Notes: generated by a model not told the origin, from the letters alone. Counted from the first letter of the stretch, positions 1 through 12,435 are shown. The stretch: 64,000 nucleotides of DNA from Telopea speciosissima (GCF_018873765.1 NC_057920.1:14459307-14523306), one strand, 5' to 3'. Numbers and translations: made by a program.

Positions 1-717
1 TTTTATAGATTAAATATTTAATTTTCTTATTAACACCCCTTAAGGTTTCAAATAATTTGTAAATGATCCATTTTTAACTTCCAGAGATGAATCAACCACC
101 AGTCACTCTCCAAGTTCACAACTTGGTTTCTGAGAACAAACCAGAGAGGTCATCCAAATGAATCTGCAACTAAGCTCGTTTGTTGAGCACTCCATGGTTG
201 GAATGAGGTTCACAAGTGCGTTGGGGCTCAAAATGTTTTAAGCCCAAAACTCATCTTTGCCCTTCATGCTTTTCCAAACCAAATCAAATTATGATCAGAA
301 CAAAATTCCATTCAGGTTCTCAGAAGTCAGAAAGCTACTTTCTTGGCACATTTCCCCTTCATGTGATGATGATCTCCACTCTTACAGAGGGGACCCTTCT
401 GCAGACTCGTTCAACCATGACATGAGCATGGAAGTGAAAAAATCAATGCATTATACTATTAAACCACAGAGAGGGAAACCCCTTCCACCTCTACGTACTT
501 CCTCACTGGTTCCCCTATAGACTAAGCCAAACGATCACCAGGTCTCAGCCACAGACACCTAACAGACGTTACAGAAACCTAAATGTATAACAAACTCTAG
601 AAAACCAAAAGAGAGAAGAAGAGGGAACTTTGATGTTATGGGTTTCTTTTTGACGACCCAGAAACCTAAATGCATATACACTCCATGAGAAGTGACAAAA
701 AACAATTACAATCTTAT
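1..717. other. intergenic, no gene recognised
   Basis: Short open frames occur here but none has recognisable protein features or plant-like coding character. The right edge abuts the 8-bp target duplication of the hAT element. This stretch may once have been part of the ARO 3' region, because the element landed next to that gene's stop codon; nothing in the sequence proves it. Confidence 0.5.
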
Positions 718-725
718 ACTTTGTG

Positions 726-1524
726 TACGGGTGTCAAACGGTGTGGTTCTGGTTATTCGGTTCGGTTGCAGTGCGGTTTACATTTTGATAAAGGTGAAAT
801 CAAAATCGAACTAGATAGGAATCAGCCAAAATTAGAATCGTTTTGCATACGATCTGGTTTTACCTGTTTCTATTTGGTTTTTGTTATCCGATTCACAACT
901 GGTTTACATGCGGTTTGTGTAGTGTTGTTTGGGGAAACAGTAATGAAGACAACCTTGGTTTTCAAGGCCTTTATATTCCTGTGTTTCCCCATTCTTTTCC
1001 GGTGTCCCTCACTCATCATATTTCCTATGCTTATGTAATAAAAATAAAAAACTTTTCATCTTCACCCGTCTTTTTCTTTTTCTATTCTTTGTTTTTCAAT
1101 TTTTTTTTTCTTCTCCATTCTCATATGATGAACAAACTATTTCTTTTATTAAAAAATAGAATTTTATTAATCCATTTTAATATCGTCCATAATTTTCAAT
1201 TCATACTTAAATAAATATAATATATAGTTAACCCATGGAAGTTTAATTATTTTATGTTTCATGTTGATGTAATAACTATATTTATTAAATTAATTATATG
1301 TTATTAATTAATCCAATTGATGCATGGGATAGTATTAAAGTAAGAGGTATCCATTTCTATTTGGTTTTTCCGATTTTTTATTCGGTTTAGTACCGTGGCT
1401 TTGCGGAGAAAATCAAAACCGAACCAGAAAGAGAACCTATAAAATCAAAACCGGATCATTTTTCTGCGGTGGAGTTTAGTTCGATCGTAAACGATGAGTT
1501 TCGATTCCATTTTGACATCCGTTA
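726..1524. mobile_element. non-autonomous hAT element (799 bp)
   Basis: The ends are imperfect inverted repeats (TACGGGTGTCAAA at the left; TAACGGATGTCAAAA read inward from the right). The element is bounded by a perfect 8-bp target duplication ACTTTGTG at 718-725 and 1525-1532. Eight-base duplications with a TA-GGTGTCAA terminus are typical of hAT. Subterminal regions are rich in CGGTT/AACCG words. I see no transposase, so it must move in trans. The right end lies 17 bp from the last base of the ARO stop codon, so the present 3' UTR and poly(A) site of that gene must come largely from this element. Confidence 0.9.
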
Positions 1525-1541
1525 ACTTTGTGCACATTGAA

Positions 1542-3533
1542 TCAATGGAATCCCCTTGAACCTCTGGATTGGTAGAGTTCCAACCTACCTTTGGCTTCCG
1601 GCAATAATGTGTCAACAGTGGGATCTTGCATCATGTACCCCTGCTTCGAAGCCCATTCGAGCACTGTAAGGACCTCCGCTTGCGCAAGTGCCTCGCTATC
1701 GGGGACATGCAACGCAATGTAGCTTAACAGAACCAATGCCGGTATCTGCACAATCTGTTCGCTAAAATACACAAGCTGAATTAGATGCTTCGCCCCTCCT
1801 GCGTTGATTATGGCCTTACAGTGGTCAACATGTAGGTAATTCTCAGTGCAGGCAAACTTAGTGAGGGCAATGGCAGCCTCCCTAGAAACATCCCCTTCTC
1901 TATCATCAAGCAATAGCACCAGTGGTCCAATTATCCTCGTCTCTGTGGCTCGGAAAGTCCTTGCCAAGTTGCCCATGGCCGTGACGCTGGGTACGAGGAG
2001 GTCCGAATCGGCCTTCTGTACGATGCTCAGTAACTGGTCGAAGACGGCCTTGGCGGCAGGGGAATTGGGCTTGAATGCAGACCGTCTAAGGTCAGCGTCT
2101 TGCTCTGCCACAGCAGTGATCTCCATCAACGCCATAGCTGAATTGTATTGGACCTCGTCTGGGCCCTTCTCCAAGAGGACCGCAAAGCAGAGGAGCGCTC
2201 TGGACTCGGTGATGCTCCGGCAAATGGCAGAATTTCCCTTGGCAAGGTGCCAAAGAGCTTTCGCTGCCATGGCCTTCAAATTGGCCTTGATGGTCGGGTC
2301 TTCAAATTCCCTCCCTTTAATGCTACCCCCGACCAGAGTGCCGTGTTGAAGGTGATGCTGTTGATGATGGCGATTTTGTTTCGAATTTTTGACGTGGTTG
2401 CTTTGGTGACTGTTGTTGGCAATGTTACCGGGCGGTTGGGGTGGCTTCGATACGTTTCTCGCAGCCATGGTGTTTGTGACCACATTAAGCATCTGGTTGG
2501 GCTGTTGGCGACCCATTGGATGAGAGATCTGACTCTCGTCTTCATTGGGTTGGTGACTGTTAGTGGCGGAGGGGCTGCCGTTGGCGTTGGGATTAGGATT
2601 ATTACTAGCCATTAGGACCGAATGGATGGACATGGGCGCAGCTTTGTTACTGGTCACGGCATATTTACTGTGTTCTTGAATGGTCTCGAAGGCGAGATGG
2701 CTAACGAGCAGCCGAATTATATTGTTCTGGGCGAAAAGGTCCTGGCATTTAGGGTGATGAGCAGCGAGCTCAGACACAGCCCAGGCCACCATGGCCTGAA
2801 CCTTCATGGGACCGTCTTTGAGGATTTTCGCAAACACTGAGCAGACACCAGCGTGCATCATATGCTCAACGCTTTCCGGGTCACGGCTGAGGAGGCCAAT
2901 CGCACGGGCAGCGTTCTCCTGGCCTTCAAATTTTCCATCTTTCACCAACTTCAGGAGGGGCATCACCCCTCCTTCCTCGATTATGAGCTTACCATATCGG
3001 TCATTGTCGCGGGCGAGAGAGACGAGGGAAGCGGCGGCGTCGGACCTGTCCTCTAGGGATCCAGTGTAGAGAGTAGCGATCTGTTCCCAGATGAGGCAGA
3101 GGATGGGCTCATTGGCAGCGATAGGGGGAAGGCCCAGGTACTCATCGTCACGGTCGCCTGCGGACGCAGAAACACGGAGGAGCCAGGAGACATCACCAAT
3201 GGAGTTTTCGAGATGGGATGACATCTTCTTGAAGGCAGCAGCGGGTATGATGGTGAAGACGCGCTTCATGAGGCCATTGCCGCGGCACTTGAAGACTAGG
3301 GCGAGGGCCTTGTCCAGGACCTGCTCTGTGTCGTCGATGATGCGGCGAGTTGGGCGCTCATAGAGGTCGTTGCTGGCACGGGCGGCCTGGCGGAGGAGGG
3401 CCGCGAGTTTCTCGGTTTTGGATTTAAGCTCCGCGCACTCTTGCTTGAAAGAATAGACATCATCGGCAGCCTTGGTCACATGGTCCGCCAATTGGATCGG
3501 CTTTGCCAGGATCTGCTTCACGATGTCAGCCAT
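1542..3533 (-). CDS. ARMADILLO REPEAT ONLY (ARO) family protein
   Basis: Intact single-exon frame of 663 residues, close to the roughly 660 residues of Arabidopsis ARO1-4. I place the start at the ATG at 3533 (MADIVKQILAKPIQL), which begins as ARO proteins do and has a GCCATGG context. The frame continues five codons upstream but only to a GTG. The N-terminal helical region (about 1-120) contains the family-typical stretch RRIIDDTEQVLDKAL. ARM-like repeats follow at about 160-290. A low-complexity N/Q/H-rich linker spans about 300-405, and more ARM repeats run from about 410 to the end. AROs are cytoplasmic scaffolds for polar growth in pollen tubes and other tip-growing cells, and are reported to recruit a Rho GTPase-activating protein to confine ROP signalling. 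There is no signal peptide or membrane segment. Which ARO paralogue this is cannot be told by eye. Confidence 0.95.
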   Translation of the reverse strand: MADIVKQILAKPIQLADHVTKAADDVYSFKQECAELKSKTEKLAALLRQAARASNDLYERPTRRIIDDTEQVLDKALALVFKCRGNGLMKRVFTIIPAAAFKKMSSHLENSIGDVSWLLRVSASAGDRDDEYLGLPPIAANEPILCLIWEQIATLYTGSLEDRSDAAASLVSLARDNDRYGKLIIEEGGVMPLLKLVKDGKFEGQENAARAIGLLSRDPESVEHMMHAGVCSVFAKILKDGPMKVQAMVAWAVSELAAHHPKCQDLFAQNNIIRLLVSHLAFETIQEHSKYAVTSNKAAPMSIHSVLMASNNPNPNANGSPSATNSHQPNEDESQISHPMGRQQPNQMLNVVTNTMAARNVSKPPQPPGNIANNSHQSNHVKNSKQNRHHQQHHLQHGTLVGGSIKGREFEDPTIKANLKAMAAKALWHLAKGNSAICRSITESRALLCFAVLLEKGPDEVQYNSAMALMEITAVAEQDADLRRSAFKPNSPAAKAVFDQLLSIVQKADSDLLVPSVTAMGNLARTFRATETRIIGPLVLLLDDREGDVSREAAIALTKFACTENYLHVDHCKAIINAGGAKHLIQLVYFSEQIVQIPALVLLSYIALHVPDSEALAQAEVLTVLEWASKQGYMMQDPTVDTLLPEAKGRLELYQSRGSRGFH

Positions 3534-3725
3534 GGCCACAATGGACACAAACTCCCAAGGTGTTCGAAGATCAAATCAATATCAGATCAATCCAAAAAGG
3601 TTGTGGCACCCCTCCCCAAGGACAAAAAGATAGAAAGGGAATTCACATAAAAAAAAAACAAAAAGGAAGAATGAATGAAAGAGGAAGACGAGGAAGAAAG
3701 GAGAGATGGGTGTCTCTCTCTCCCT
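3534..3725 (-). other. putative 5' UTR of ARO
   Basis: About 190 bases between the start codon and the inferred transcription start. Read on the gene strand, it begins with a GA-rich tract (the complement of the CT run near 3714-3729) and includes an A/T-rich stretch near 3650, as plant leaders often do. The boundary is inferred only from the position of the TATA box. Confidence 0.45.
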
Positions 3726-3748
3726 CTCTTGCTGAGGGATCGTGGTAT

Positions 3749-3758
3749 CTATATATAG
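3749..3758 (-). promoter_or_regulatory. TATA box of ARO
   Basis: CTATATATAG is a perfect palindrome, placed on the minus strand about 215 bases upstream of the ARO ATG. A start site about 30 bases further on falls at the beginning of the GA-rich leader, which is typical plant promoter geometry. Confidence 0.6.
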
Positions 3759-6309
3759 CCGTTACTTCTTCTTCCTCTTCTTCTTGTTTCCTGAGAGACG
3801 GGAGAAATAAGAGAATGGATGTATTATGCTTAAAGATTGAGAAAAAACAGTAGAGGGGTCTCCATAAAAGCTCAGAATTTGATGTCTTTCCAATTTCCAG
3901 GGTCAAGAAAGTGGTGGTGGTGCTGGTGGCGGCGGTTATGTTTAGGGGTTTGGGTGCCCCCCTGAGTCTGAGAGGGAGGAGAGGGGGGGGGGGGGGGGGG
4001 GTTGGGTCTATGGGTGGTGGCTGTGAGTCGACGGGGCTTTTAAGTGGTCAAACGCGTTTTCCTCTTCCCTCCTCTACCCTTTTATTTTTTAACCCCCACA
4101 CCTCACTTTGCCATTTCCAAGTCTGAAGTTTCACACAACCTTTCCTAATGCTGTAATAATAACGTAATTAATAAAAAAGGTAATCACAATACCAACCATT
4201 ACTTTTTAACACACTGCTTATGGCTTAAGCAACTTTAATTACCTTTCACTTCCCATAAGGCCATTAAAGATTTTGGACATCTCAGGAAGGGTACATGGAT
4301 CAAGTGGCTGGACCAACTCTTCTGTCTAATCCGACGGTCACTATGGAAATCATGGTGATCAATCACATGATCTTGACTCTTGGTTTACATTAAGATGATG
4401 GAATCTTCTTCAATCTGAGGTTTTGTCTTTTCCTTTATTCTTTTTCCATCAATGAGAAAATTGGGTATCAATTATCAAAAGGTCTCCTTATGTTGTAGTT
4501 ACATACAAAGACATAACCCTGAAGAGAACAAAAAGATAATTTTGCTTTTCTTAGTTCTTGTATGAATACTGAATAGAGTATAGGAGAAAGAATCCACCAA
4601 GCCTAAACAATCCATTCTAGTTTCAGAGTCTATTATTGAGGCCCCACATGATATCCTAATGGTTATATACTCTTTCAACCATCAGCTGGCATTGCCCTCT
4701 TTGAAAGACTTAAAATATGTAGCCACTTTTCAGTGGGACACCACTGAATTAGTGACCTTTCTGATGCTTGAAAATGGATCAGATTGTGATCTTTCCCCCC
4801 AAATGATCCAAATCTTGAAGTGACAGAAAGGGGAAAACCATAAAACTAAAAAAATTGTGGCCCAAACCCAAGTGATTGATGATGAATTATAATGTTTTAA
4901 TCATAATAATTAACCGTTGGATTTGGATCTAATCTACCCTTCTTTGTGTCTGTAACTATCTTGTGTTCACCTGATCACCACCCTAACCCAAGATGAGAGA
5001 TCTATTGGATGTTTGCTTCATATGTTACCCCACTCTTAGACCCATCTCAACCATCATTATATCTTTGGGGCCTTGTCAGCTGTATTACTAGTTATCTTTA
5101 ACCTGTAATATTTTGTACCTGTGCTTCTTGAAAACCAAAGAGACTTGACATAAAGATCGAATAATAGGTGAGGGGTTGGTATTAGTCATCAGTGTTTAAC
5201 CTTTAAATCACTCGAATCATCATCACCCAACCCTTTTCTCCACTATTTCTTTAAGATTCAATTTATAATAATAACAAGTAATTGGCTTGAGCAACTCTGA
5301 AGAGCTACTAGTTCTTCTTCTTGGATTCAAAGATAATCTCCACGGAGAAACCTATATATAAAATAGTCTTTAACGATCTATCTCCATATATCTTCAAAAC
5401 GTCCGAAAAATACTATTAGATCGTCCATTTCAATTGATCATACTTAGATGAATTTTGTCCGTGTATGTATATTTAACTATTCATGACAGAGACCAGACCC
5501 ACACTATAACTTTTAAAAGATTATTCTTATTCAAGCAGATTTCAGTCATTCAGAAAAAGGTTAGTCAGAATAAATATCAAACACCTGGTGCGCAAACAGA
5601 TGATGTCACTCCTCACGAACATCGAAGGCGCCGTCTCCACTCTCCAGCCACACACATTTATTATAGCACTAAAGTCCAAGCAACGTAGCTAACGATCTAT
5701 CCATCTTAACTTTCCCTTATCAAACGTGGCTGGTTCTAAACGTAGGGAGCAGATATGCTTAACCGTAATAACAGGAATAACTGTGGCGTTTATGGACCCT
5801 TTTCGAACCCAATTCCTCCTCCCTGTAGGGTTCACAGCTTATCGATCTCACCTATGACCTAACACGATCCTTTGGAGTGTCGGTAAACCCAGAAGAAGAA
5901 GACAAAGACGAGAAGATGAATGAAACTTGAATGAGAAAGAAGTGGGGGTGTTTTTTTTTATTTTTTTTTTCCTTTAATTTGGTGCCATTAATTTAAAAAA
6001 GTGGCTACAGAGATAATTAGGAAACGTGACCATAGAATAGAATAAAAGAGTCTTCAGATTCAGAATAAGAAGGATCATCGATGACATTAACAGTTAGGTA
6101 TTGGGAGCTATGTATGTTTTTTAGGTAGATGATGAAGAGGAGTTAGTTTATTGGCTTTCATTAGTTGTCACCATGTTGAAATTTTTGAAGTGCACCTCAC
6201 GATCGATCGATCGGAGATTCCGGGATTAACACAAGAATGGCAAAATTAGTTTATTCGTTAATTAATCAAGGTTTAGAGCGGTATAGACATGCACTGGGAA
6301 ATCACATAC
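3759..6309. other. intergenic, upstream of ARO
   Basis: Holds a trinucleotide-like TTC/TCC tract (about 3766-3787) and a G run (about 3985-4003). The rest is AT-rich sequence without a convincing gene. The proximal few hundred bases presumably carry ARO promoter elements. Confidence 0.5.
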
Positions 6310-6640
6310 TAGGGTGTTAACTGGGAGAAGGGTGTTAAACATTCTGGTTTCGATTAAACGGTTTGGTTCGGTTCACTGTTTAATTAAATGACCTTGATTG
6401 TGAAACTATAATTGAATCATTTATTAAATGGTTTCATGGTTTCGTTTTAAATGCTTCGATTTGGTTCGATAAACGATTTTTGTTTGATTTTGACAATTTA
6501 TGTGTAAGTTAAACGGTTTATTTAGTTAAATGATTCGGCTCGATTCAAACTGTTTAACTAAACAGCCTCAATTTTGAAATCATAACCGAACCATTTATTA
6601 CACGGGTTCGATTTGATTTTGACACACAGTTCTAAGCGAT
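6310..6640. mobile_element. hAT-like MITE remnant (ends uncertain)
   Basis: Rich in AAACGGTTTGGTTCGG-like words. It begins near AGGGTGTTAAAC and finishes near TTTTGACACAC, which resemble degenerate hAT termini in opposite orientation. I could not find a clean 8-bp target duplication, so the borders are approximate. Confidence 0.4.
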
Positions 6641-6846
6641 CGGGTCCTAATCTGTTTTCACTTTTTTTGTTTGTCACTACTAATTGTTAATGGTTGAGAG
6701 ATGATTCTGGACCTCTGGTTCCTAAACATACAACCAATCAAATGTCCATTTATAAGCGTATAAATAATTAATTGGGCAAGAGATCGTTGCTTGGTCGTGT
6801 AGCTCTTGCACCAGCACATGGGCCAATGAGAGTGGGTTGGGCTCAC

Positions 6847-6973
6847 GTTCACGTACGTGAGCGTACGAGAACGGCGGTGAGCCGTTCATATGGAATCCAC
6901 TCCATCTGGGTCCCACAAAGTGGATTCCATCTTAGCGACTATGAGTCGTTCTCATACGTTCACGAACGTGAAC
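6847..6973. repeat. long imperfect inverted repeat (foldback)
   Basis: About 55-base arms with GTTCACGTACGTGAGCG on the left and its near complement on the right, closing on GGAATCCACT / AGTGGATTCC around a loop of about 17 bases. The flanks (about 6775-6840 and 7010-7100) belong to a repeat also seen at 45862-46040 and 60290-60435, where this hairpin is absent. It looks like a foldback insertion inside an older repeat. No function is evident. Confidence 0.6.
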
Positions 6974-7299
6974 ATGATCCTATCTCAATGAGAGTGTGCG
7001 TAGGGGCATCGACATGAATAGATTTTTTGATTTCACAGTGGGCATGGTGGTAACTTTACACACTCCTATGTTTGGGCGCTAGAGCCATGTGACCAAACAA
7101 CCTTTTTTTCCCCTTAATTAAATATAACTTCCTCAGCAAACGAAAACATGAACCCTAATTCCTCAGCCTCCCTCTATCATAAACCTTTTATATATCATCT
7201 TTTCTCAATCCCAGCGGTTCCAGTTCTTCTGGTTCTCGGACAAAAAACCTCTCCTATTAGCGGTCGGTTCAAATACTTAAAATATAGAACAATTCCAAG

Positions 7300-8071
7300 T
7301 AGGGGTGTCAATTCTAAACCCACATCGATAGGACCGAACTGTCCCAATCGGTTTAAGCCCAAAACCAGCCCAACATGTTAGCTAAACATGTCGTTCATGG
7401 TGCAAGGGCATAGACCAACGGGGCGCCCGATACACATTTAGGCCCGTTTATGAACAGTTTGGTTTACTCCAATTACCACTCAAATTCCCTATTTTATCCT
7501 AAACTTACCTTTTCTCAATCTCCTTAACTAATTTATTTTCTCGCATTATGTAAACTATATATAAAAGACTATGGGCCAAGTAAAAACATAGAATTGAAAT
7601 TGAATATTAATTCACTGTGAAGTTGATGGGTCAAAAATATATGAAATACATAATAAATGCCATTTATATTGTTCAAAATACCATCATATGTATGTCTATT
7701 GAAATTGAGACTCATAGAGCTCCAAATGCATTGAGGTTTACTTATTTAACCGTTAGCCTAGTGAGAAACATTCTATCAAGTAAGTTCTTGTTTCATCCCA
7801 AAGAATTTAATCTCGATAAGAACTATATGGACTAAACTTGCATAGCCTGATTATAGTCCATTTAGTCTGAGTGTGTTTATAGGTACGTCTAGCTTGTTTA
7901 GTACGAGCCCGATTATAGACCGGTACCCGACCGACTGTTTTTATATTAGGACCATGCCTAGCCTACAACGACCGATTAGTTAAACAGGTCGGTCATGGTG
8001 GGGACCCTAAAGTGGGAGGGAACAATTAGGCCCAATCGAAACTGACTCACACTGATTGATTAACACCCTTA
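7300..8071. mobile_element. non-autonomous hAT element (772 bp)
   Basis: The left end is TAGGGGTGTCAAT; the right end, read inward, is TAAGGGTGTTAATC. The flanking 8-mers are ATTCCAAG (7292-7299) and ATTCCAAT (8072-8079), one mismatch apart, as expected for an older hAT target duplication. Only short spurious frames occur inside, and no transposase is visible. Confidence 0.8.
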
Positions 8072-10960
8072 ATTCCAATAGACTATTGGATGAGACCGTA
8101 ATCGTTTTTAGTGGGTCAATTTTGGCAACTTATTTTCTAGAAAATTAAATGGAAAAAGGTTAACTTTCCATGGGGCGGGGTGGTCATTTTACGTCCGGCT
8201 GTGTTTGGGCGTAGGCACACGGTATAGCGCACGACCGAGTGGCGTTCCTTTTCCCTTTATTAAAAAATAAAAAAAGGCGAAGGTTGGGGTCCTGGGGACA
8301 CCGCTAACTTTCATGGAGCTAGTGGCTCAACTAATGTGGGGCTGGGATGGGAGGGGAAGGGGGATATTTTCATAGGGGTGAGGAGAGAGGCAGACACAGT
8401 GCTGGCACAACACTAGCATGCCCAACCTAATGATCAACAAGTCGAATAGCACAATGGACTTCCTAATGAGTTAGGTTTCTTTTATTTTCTTACCCTAATT
8501 CTGTTCATGACCATAACCATCGTGGCTACAACTTTCTACCCATAGTTTCACGTTGTGCAATTTCCCCTATATGGGGTTAAACTCGTAATTTCAGTCGTAG
8601 AATCCGGTGTTGAAGTCCGAAAAAACACTTGAAATTAGTTTATTGGAAAAAGAACTCCGTTTGAGAGTGTGTAGCCTACATTTTGATACATGGGGTGAAA
8701 TGACCACCCTGCCCCCCATGAAATGCACAAATGACACTTTGTTTGATGCCCCTTACACGTGCAGAAGTCATGCTCTCGTGCAGAGAACACTTCTCCTTAA
8801 CTTATTTACATCTTTGAACTATGGAGGGTATTAGGTTAAATCGAAAGATTCAGCATGTAACGACATACAGTCCAACTGTTGGATGCCTCATTGGACACTC
8901 ATTGGGTGATATACCTTCCAAGAAGAGGAGCCCAGTCCTAAATCAAAACAACTAGAGACACAAGAGTAATATTAGAGAGGATTTTACCTCAAATACTCTT
9001 CTTCAAGCTCACACACCCCTTTTTATTTTTTGGGTAGAAGAACCTCATTACACCTTGGAAGTCTTCGAATTGTAGAATTTGTTTTGGTTTAGAGATTTAT
9101 ATGTCTCTTTCCTTTGACAGAGTAAAAGATCCTCGAAGATATAGGTAACTAGAAAACATAATAATTGCCTGGCATTTTGAGCCATATTGAGGTCAGTATT
9201 GGCAACCAACCCTTTTGAATAGGTTGTACACCTTGGGGTTTAGTCACATGGTTGATTTAAGGTCTCATTTCAATCATATGAACCATCATATGTTAAGTTT
9301 CATTTTACCCTTGTATCTTCAACAACTAAATAAACTTCCACAAAAAATTTTGAACCACTCTTTTAAGTTTTATAATCTTGTGAGATTGGGTTGAAATTTA
9401 TCATGTACTAATATGGACAATATGTATGCAAATTTTGAGGACCAATGGAATTGTCATCTGATAGATATTTCAGCTATCAAGACAAGAACCGAGTTGTTTA
9501 CATCGAAACTATGAAACCATTTAATAAATGGTTTGGTTTTGGTTTTAAAATTGTAACCGTTTAATTAAACAGTTTAAATCGAATCAAACCGTTTAATCAT
9601 TGGTAAATTGTATAGAAAATCATTTAAACTGAAACAAATATTAGTAATATGTAATGACAATAATTAACCACTAGCACCTTTAGACAATAAGTTGTTGCTT
9701 AATTTTAAAACAATGAAATTCAAACATGGATTGGTAGAAGTGTGTATGTGGAATTTATAATAAAATAATTGGGTTAGATTATTTACCAAAAAAAAAAAAT
9801 TTGGATTAGATTCATTCAAATACATTAGCATACTAACATTCAATGTTTCTATGAATATTTTTGCTTCTCTAAGGATTATAATCATGTCCTTTTTAATGTG
9901 TCTTATTGAGTACATCCAACAAGCATTTAATTCAGTGTAAAACAGGTAAACTATTTAAAATCATTTAGAGCCGATAAATCGAAACCATTTATTAAATGGT
10001 TTTGGTTTCAATAACTAAAATAATTTAATAAAACGATTCAGTTATGGTTTCACCTAAAAATCCTTGCACTAAATCGAACTGAATCAATTAAATTGAAATC
10101 AAACCATTTAAAACCCTTAGGCAATATGACAGATTGTGAAGATTTACCATGCATGATGAAGCCTAGGAAAGACCCTATTAAAAAATGGGATTAAAAACAT
10201 AAACTAGTCCAACGCTTAGACACAAAAATCGTCTAACCATCTTATAAAATGACCACATTACCCCCATGAAAAGACAAAAATCCTATTATAAATGTAACAC
10301 TTCGATATCTATAGTGAAGCCTAGGAGGAGGGGGAGGGGGTGGTTGTTGTATAGACCAAAACGGTAAGACTAGGGATTGTACAAGTGGAATAAATTATGG
10401 GGCCCATAAGATAAAGGGTAATGTTTCACGTGAGAGGTTTGAACTGAGTTATCCCATCCCATCAATCTTACATCGGCGGAAGCTGAGTACTATCACTACT
10501 ATGTACAGGCTGAGCCCACAAATATTGGTACAGCGATTAGATTCTCACACAAATTAACCCACATATTAAAAGCAAGAAAGCAAAAGAGTACTTGTATTCA
10601 TATTGACCCTTCCAGACCCACTTGTGGCCTTTTTCATTCATCTCTGATCTCTTGATTTCTGGGACCCATTTATTCCCCCATCCATGGTGAAGAGAGAAGA
10701 TATGTCCCTTGGATAAAAGGGGAAAAATCAGAGTAAAGAATGACACGGGGCGAGAGAACGCAGACAGCGGGAGGGTATTTTGGAAACATACTAAAATCTT
10801 ATAGGGGTTTGTGAACCTTAAGATGGTCGGGGAACCCTCCTCTATGGGTAGAGGGAAACTTAATTCTTTAGTATCTGAAGTTACAAAGGGTAATAAAAAC
10901 ATTTTCACACTGTCCACTTGATGTATTCTCTCGCCCTAAAACAAAATTTATAACTTATAA
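8072..10960. other. intergenic, repeat-derived
   Basis: No gene seen. At 9490-9640 and 9930-10120 the sequence is dominated by AAACCATTT/CGGTTT words like those of the hAT-type MITEs nearby, without definable ends. At 8640-8790 and 10740-10870 there are GC-richer patches containing motifs shared with the foldback family (for example GAAATGACCACCCTG). Confidence 0.4.
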
Positions 10961-11128
10961 GGAAAACAATTTTCTGTCTGAGAGTGTGGCCTACGTCAGC
11001 AATTCCATGTGTCTATCTTTCTCCTCTTTTAAACAAGGGGGCAGAACTGTCTTTTTATATGAGGAGGAGAGATAGACTTATGGGAGTGCTAGCGTAGGCC
11101 ACACTCCTGGATAGAGTTCTTTTTTCCC
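10961..11128. mobile_element. foldback MITE, Mutator-like (168 bp)
   Basis: Nearly the whole element folds on itself; the left arm includes GAGAGTGTGGCCTACG and the right arm includes CGTAGGCCACACTC. The flanks are AACTTATAA (10952-10960) and AACTTTTAA (11129-11137), a 9-bp duplication with one mismatch. It belongs to the foldback group described elsewhere in this window. Too short to code for protein. Confidence 0.75.
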
Positions 11129-11137
11129 AACTTTTAA

Positions 11138-12426
11138 ACACATGAAAATATTGTGTAGTGTATCTTTCTTTATCTTTGTCTGACTAAAAGAAGATATAGG
11201 TTAGGAGCACTAATCCATGAATGATGCTTATTGTATGGGTAGGGTTCAAAATTCATGAAAGAGGAACAAAATAAATATGCTTTCAATCTATTTTACTGAA
11301 AACTATGAGAGTACACTTTGTAACATATTTGCCAAAATGACTTTTGCAGTTCACGGGCTCCAATTTTTTTTTTCTTTTTTAATTTCTTGAGACCGATCAT
11401 ATATGCTCCAATCTATGAGACTTTATATAACAATTTCTGATCCAAGAACAAATGCTAGTTAGGTATGTTAATGGGCCAGGCTAAGTTTTTTAGCCCGGTT
11501 TTCTATGAGGGCTAGAATTTGCAGGCATCGTTAGTCTCCAATAGTCCTGGCTTGGGCTTGAAAATAAGGTCTATTTGGGCCTGCGCTATTAGATATGTTC
11601 TTAAAACTTAAATATGAAGTCAACATCTGATGGTCCACTTGCAAGATTAGTTTTTAACACTTCAAGCCCAGTTCAAAACCATGTTCTGAATTAGATGAAT
11701 GGTCCAGTTTATGAAGGGCCTATTATATTGCTAGACCAGTCTGCCATGGCAAACATGTATGCATTTACATGAATTCTCATCTGAGAACATCCTCAAATCT
11801 GACCTTCAGTATGTGCTCATCTGGAATGAAAATAGCCATAGCTAACAGTGGAATCGAGTGATCGAGTCTCGGCAGATGTTGATCGGGATTACCAATGTGT
11901 ATGATTCAGTTTATTATACCGTGATTTAAATTCTAAAACCAAAGTCTTAACGTTCATGGATCATTTACCAGGGAGTTGGAAAAAAGAAAGAAAAGAAAAG
12001 ATCTATAAAAAGCATGGGCTGGATAGTTTTAGGTCCAAACTGGAGGTGAAATTGGGCCTCTTTGTTTTTGGTGTGCCCAATTTTCAACCGCGCCCAGTTC
12101 AAGGCTAGACCTACTTACGTCTAAGGTCTGCCCAGCCCAGCCCAGTTAAAGTTAAAACTTAAAATATTAAGACCAACAGTTTACCAAATCATAATCATTG
12201 CACATGGCTGTGAGAAATGATTGTCGCACACCAATGGAAAGGCAGAAATACCTGGTGTGGTAGTCATTCGCACATCCCTGTGTCTGGGTTATAAGGACCG
12301 TGCACTGCATGCGATTAGGTAGCGTTCTCTTTCACTATTTATATTTTTTATTAGAATTGAAATTCTGGGGTTCGAGTTATTTAATCTAATAAGACTGACC
12401 CGAGAAATCAAAATCGATTGGATCAA
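11138..12426. other. intergenic, repeat-derived
   Basis: No gene seen. Patches at 11461-11600 and 12010-12140 carry GGGCC/AGCCC-rich words typical of subterminal regions of hAT elements in this window. Their ends could not be set. Confidence 0.35.
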
Positions 12427-12435
12427 TTATTAATA

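Noticed and set aside
1846-3363. Several open frames on the plus strand across the ARO gene
   Set aside because: They are antisense shadows of a well-supported coding sequence and have no recognisable domains.
3534-3548. Five-residue N-terminal extension of ARO starting at GTG
   Set aside because: Nuclear plant genes rarely start at GTG, and the ATG at 3533 matches the family N-terminus.
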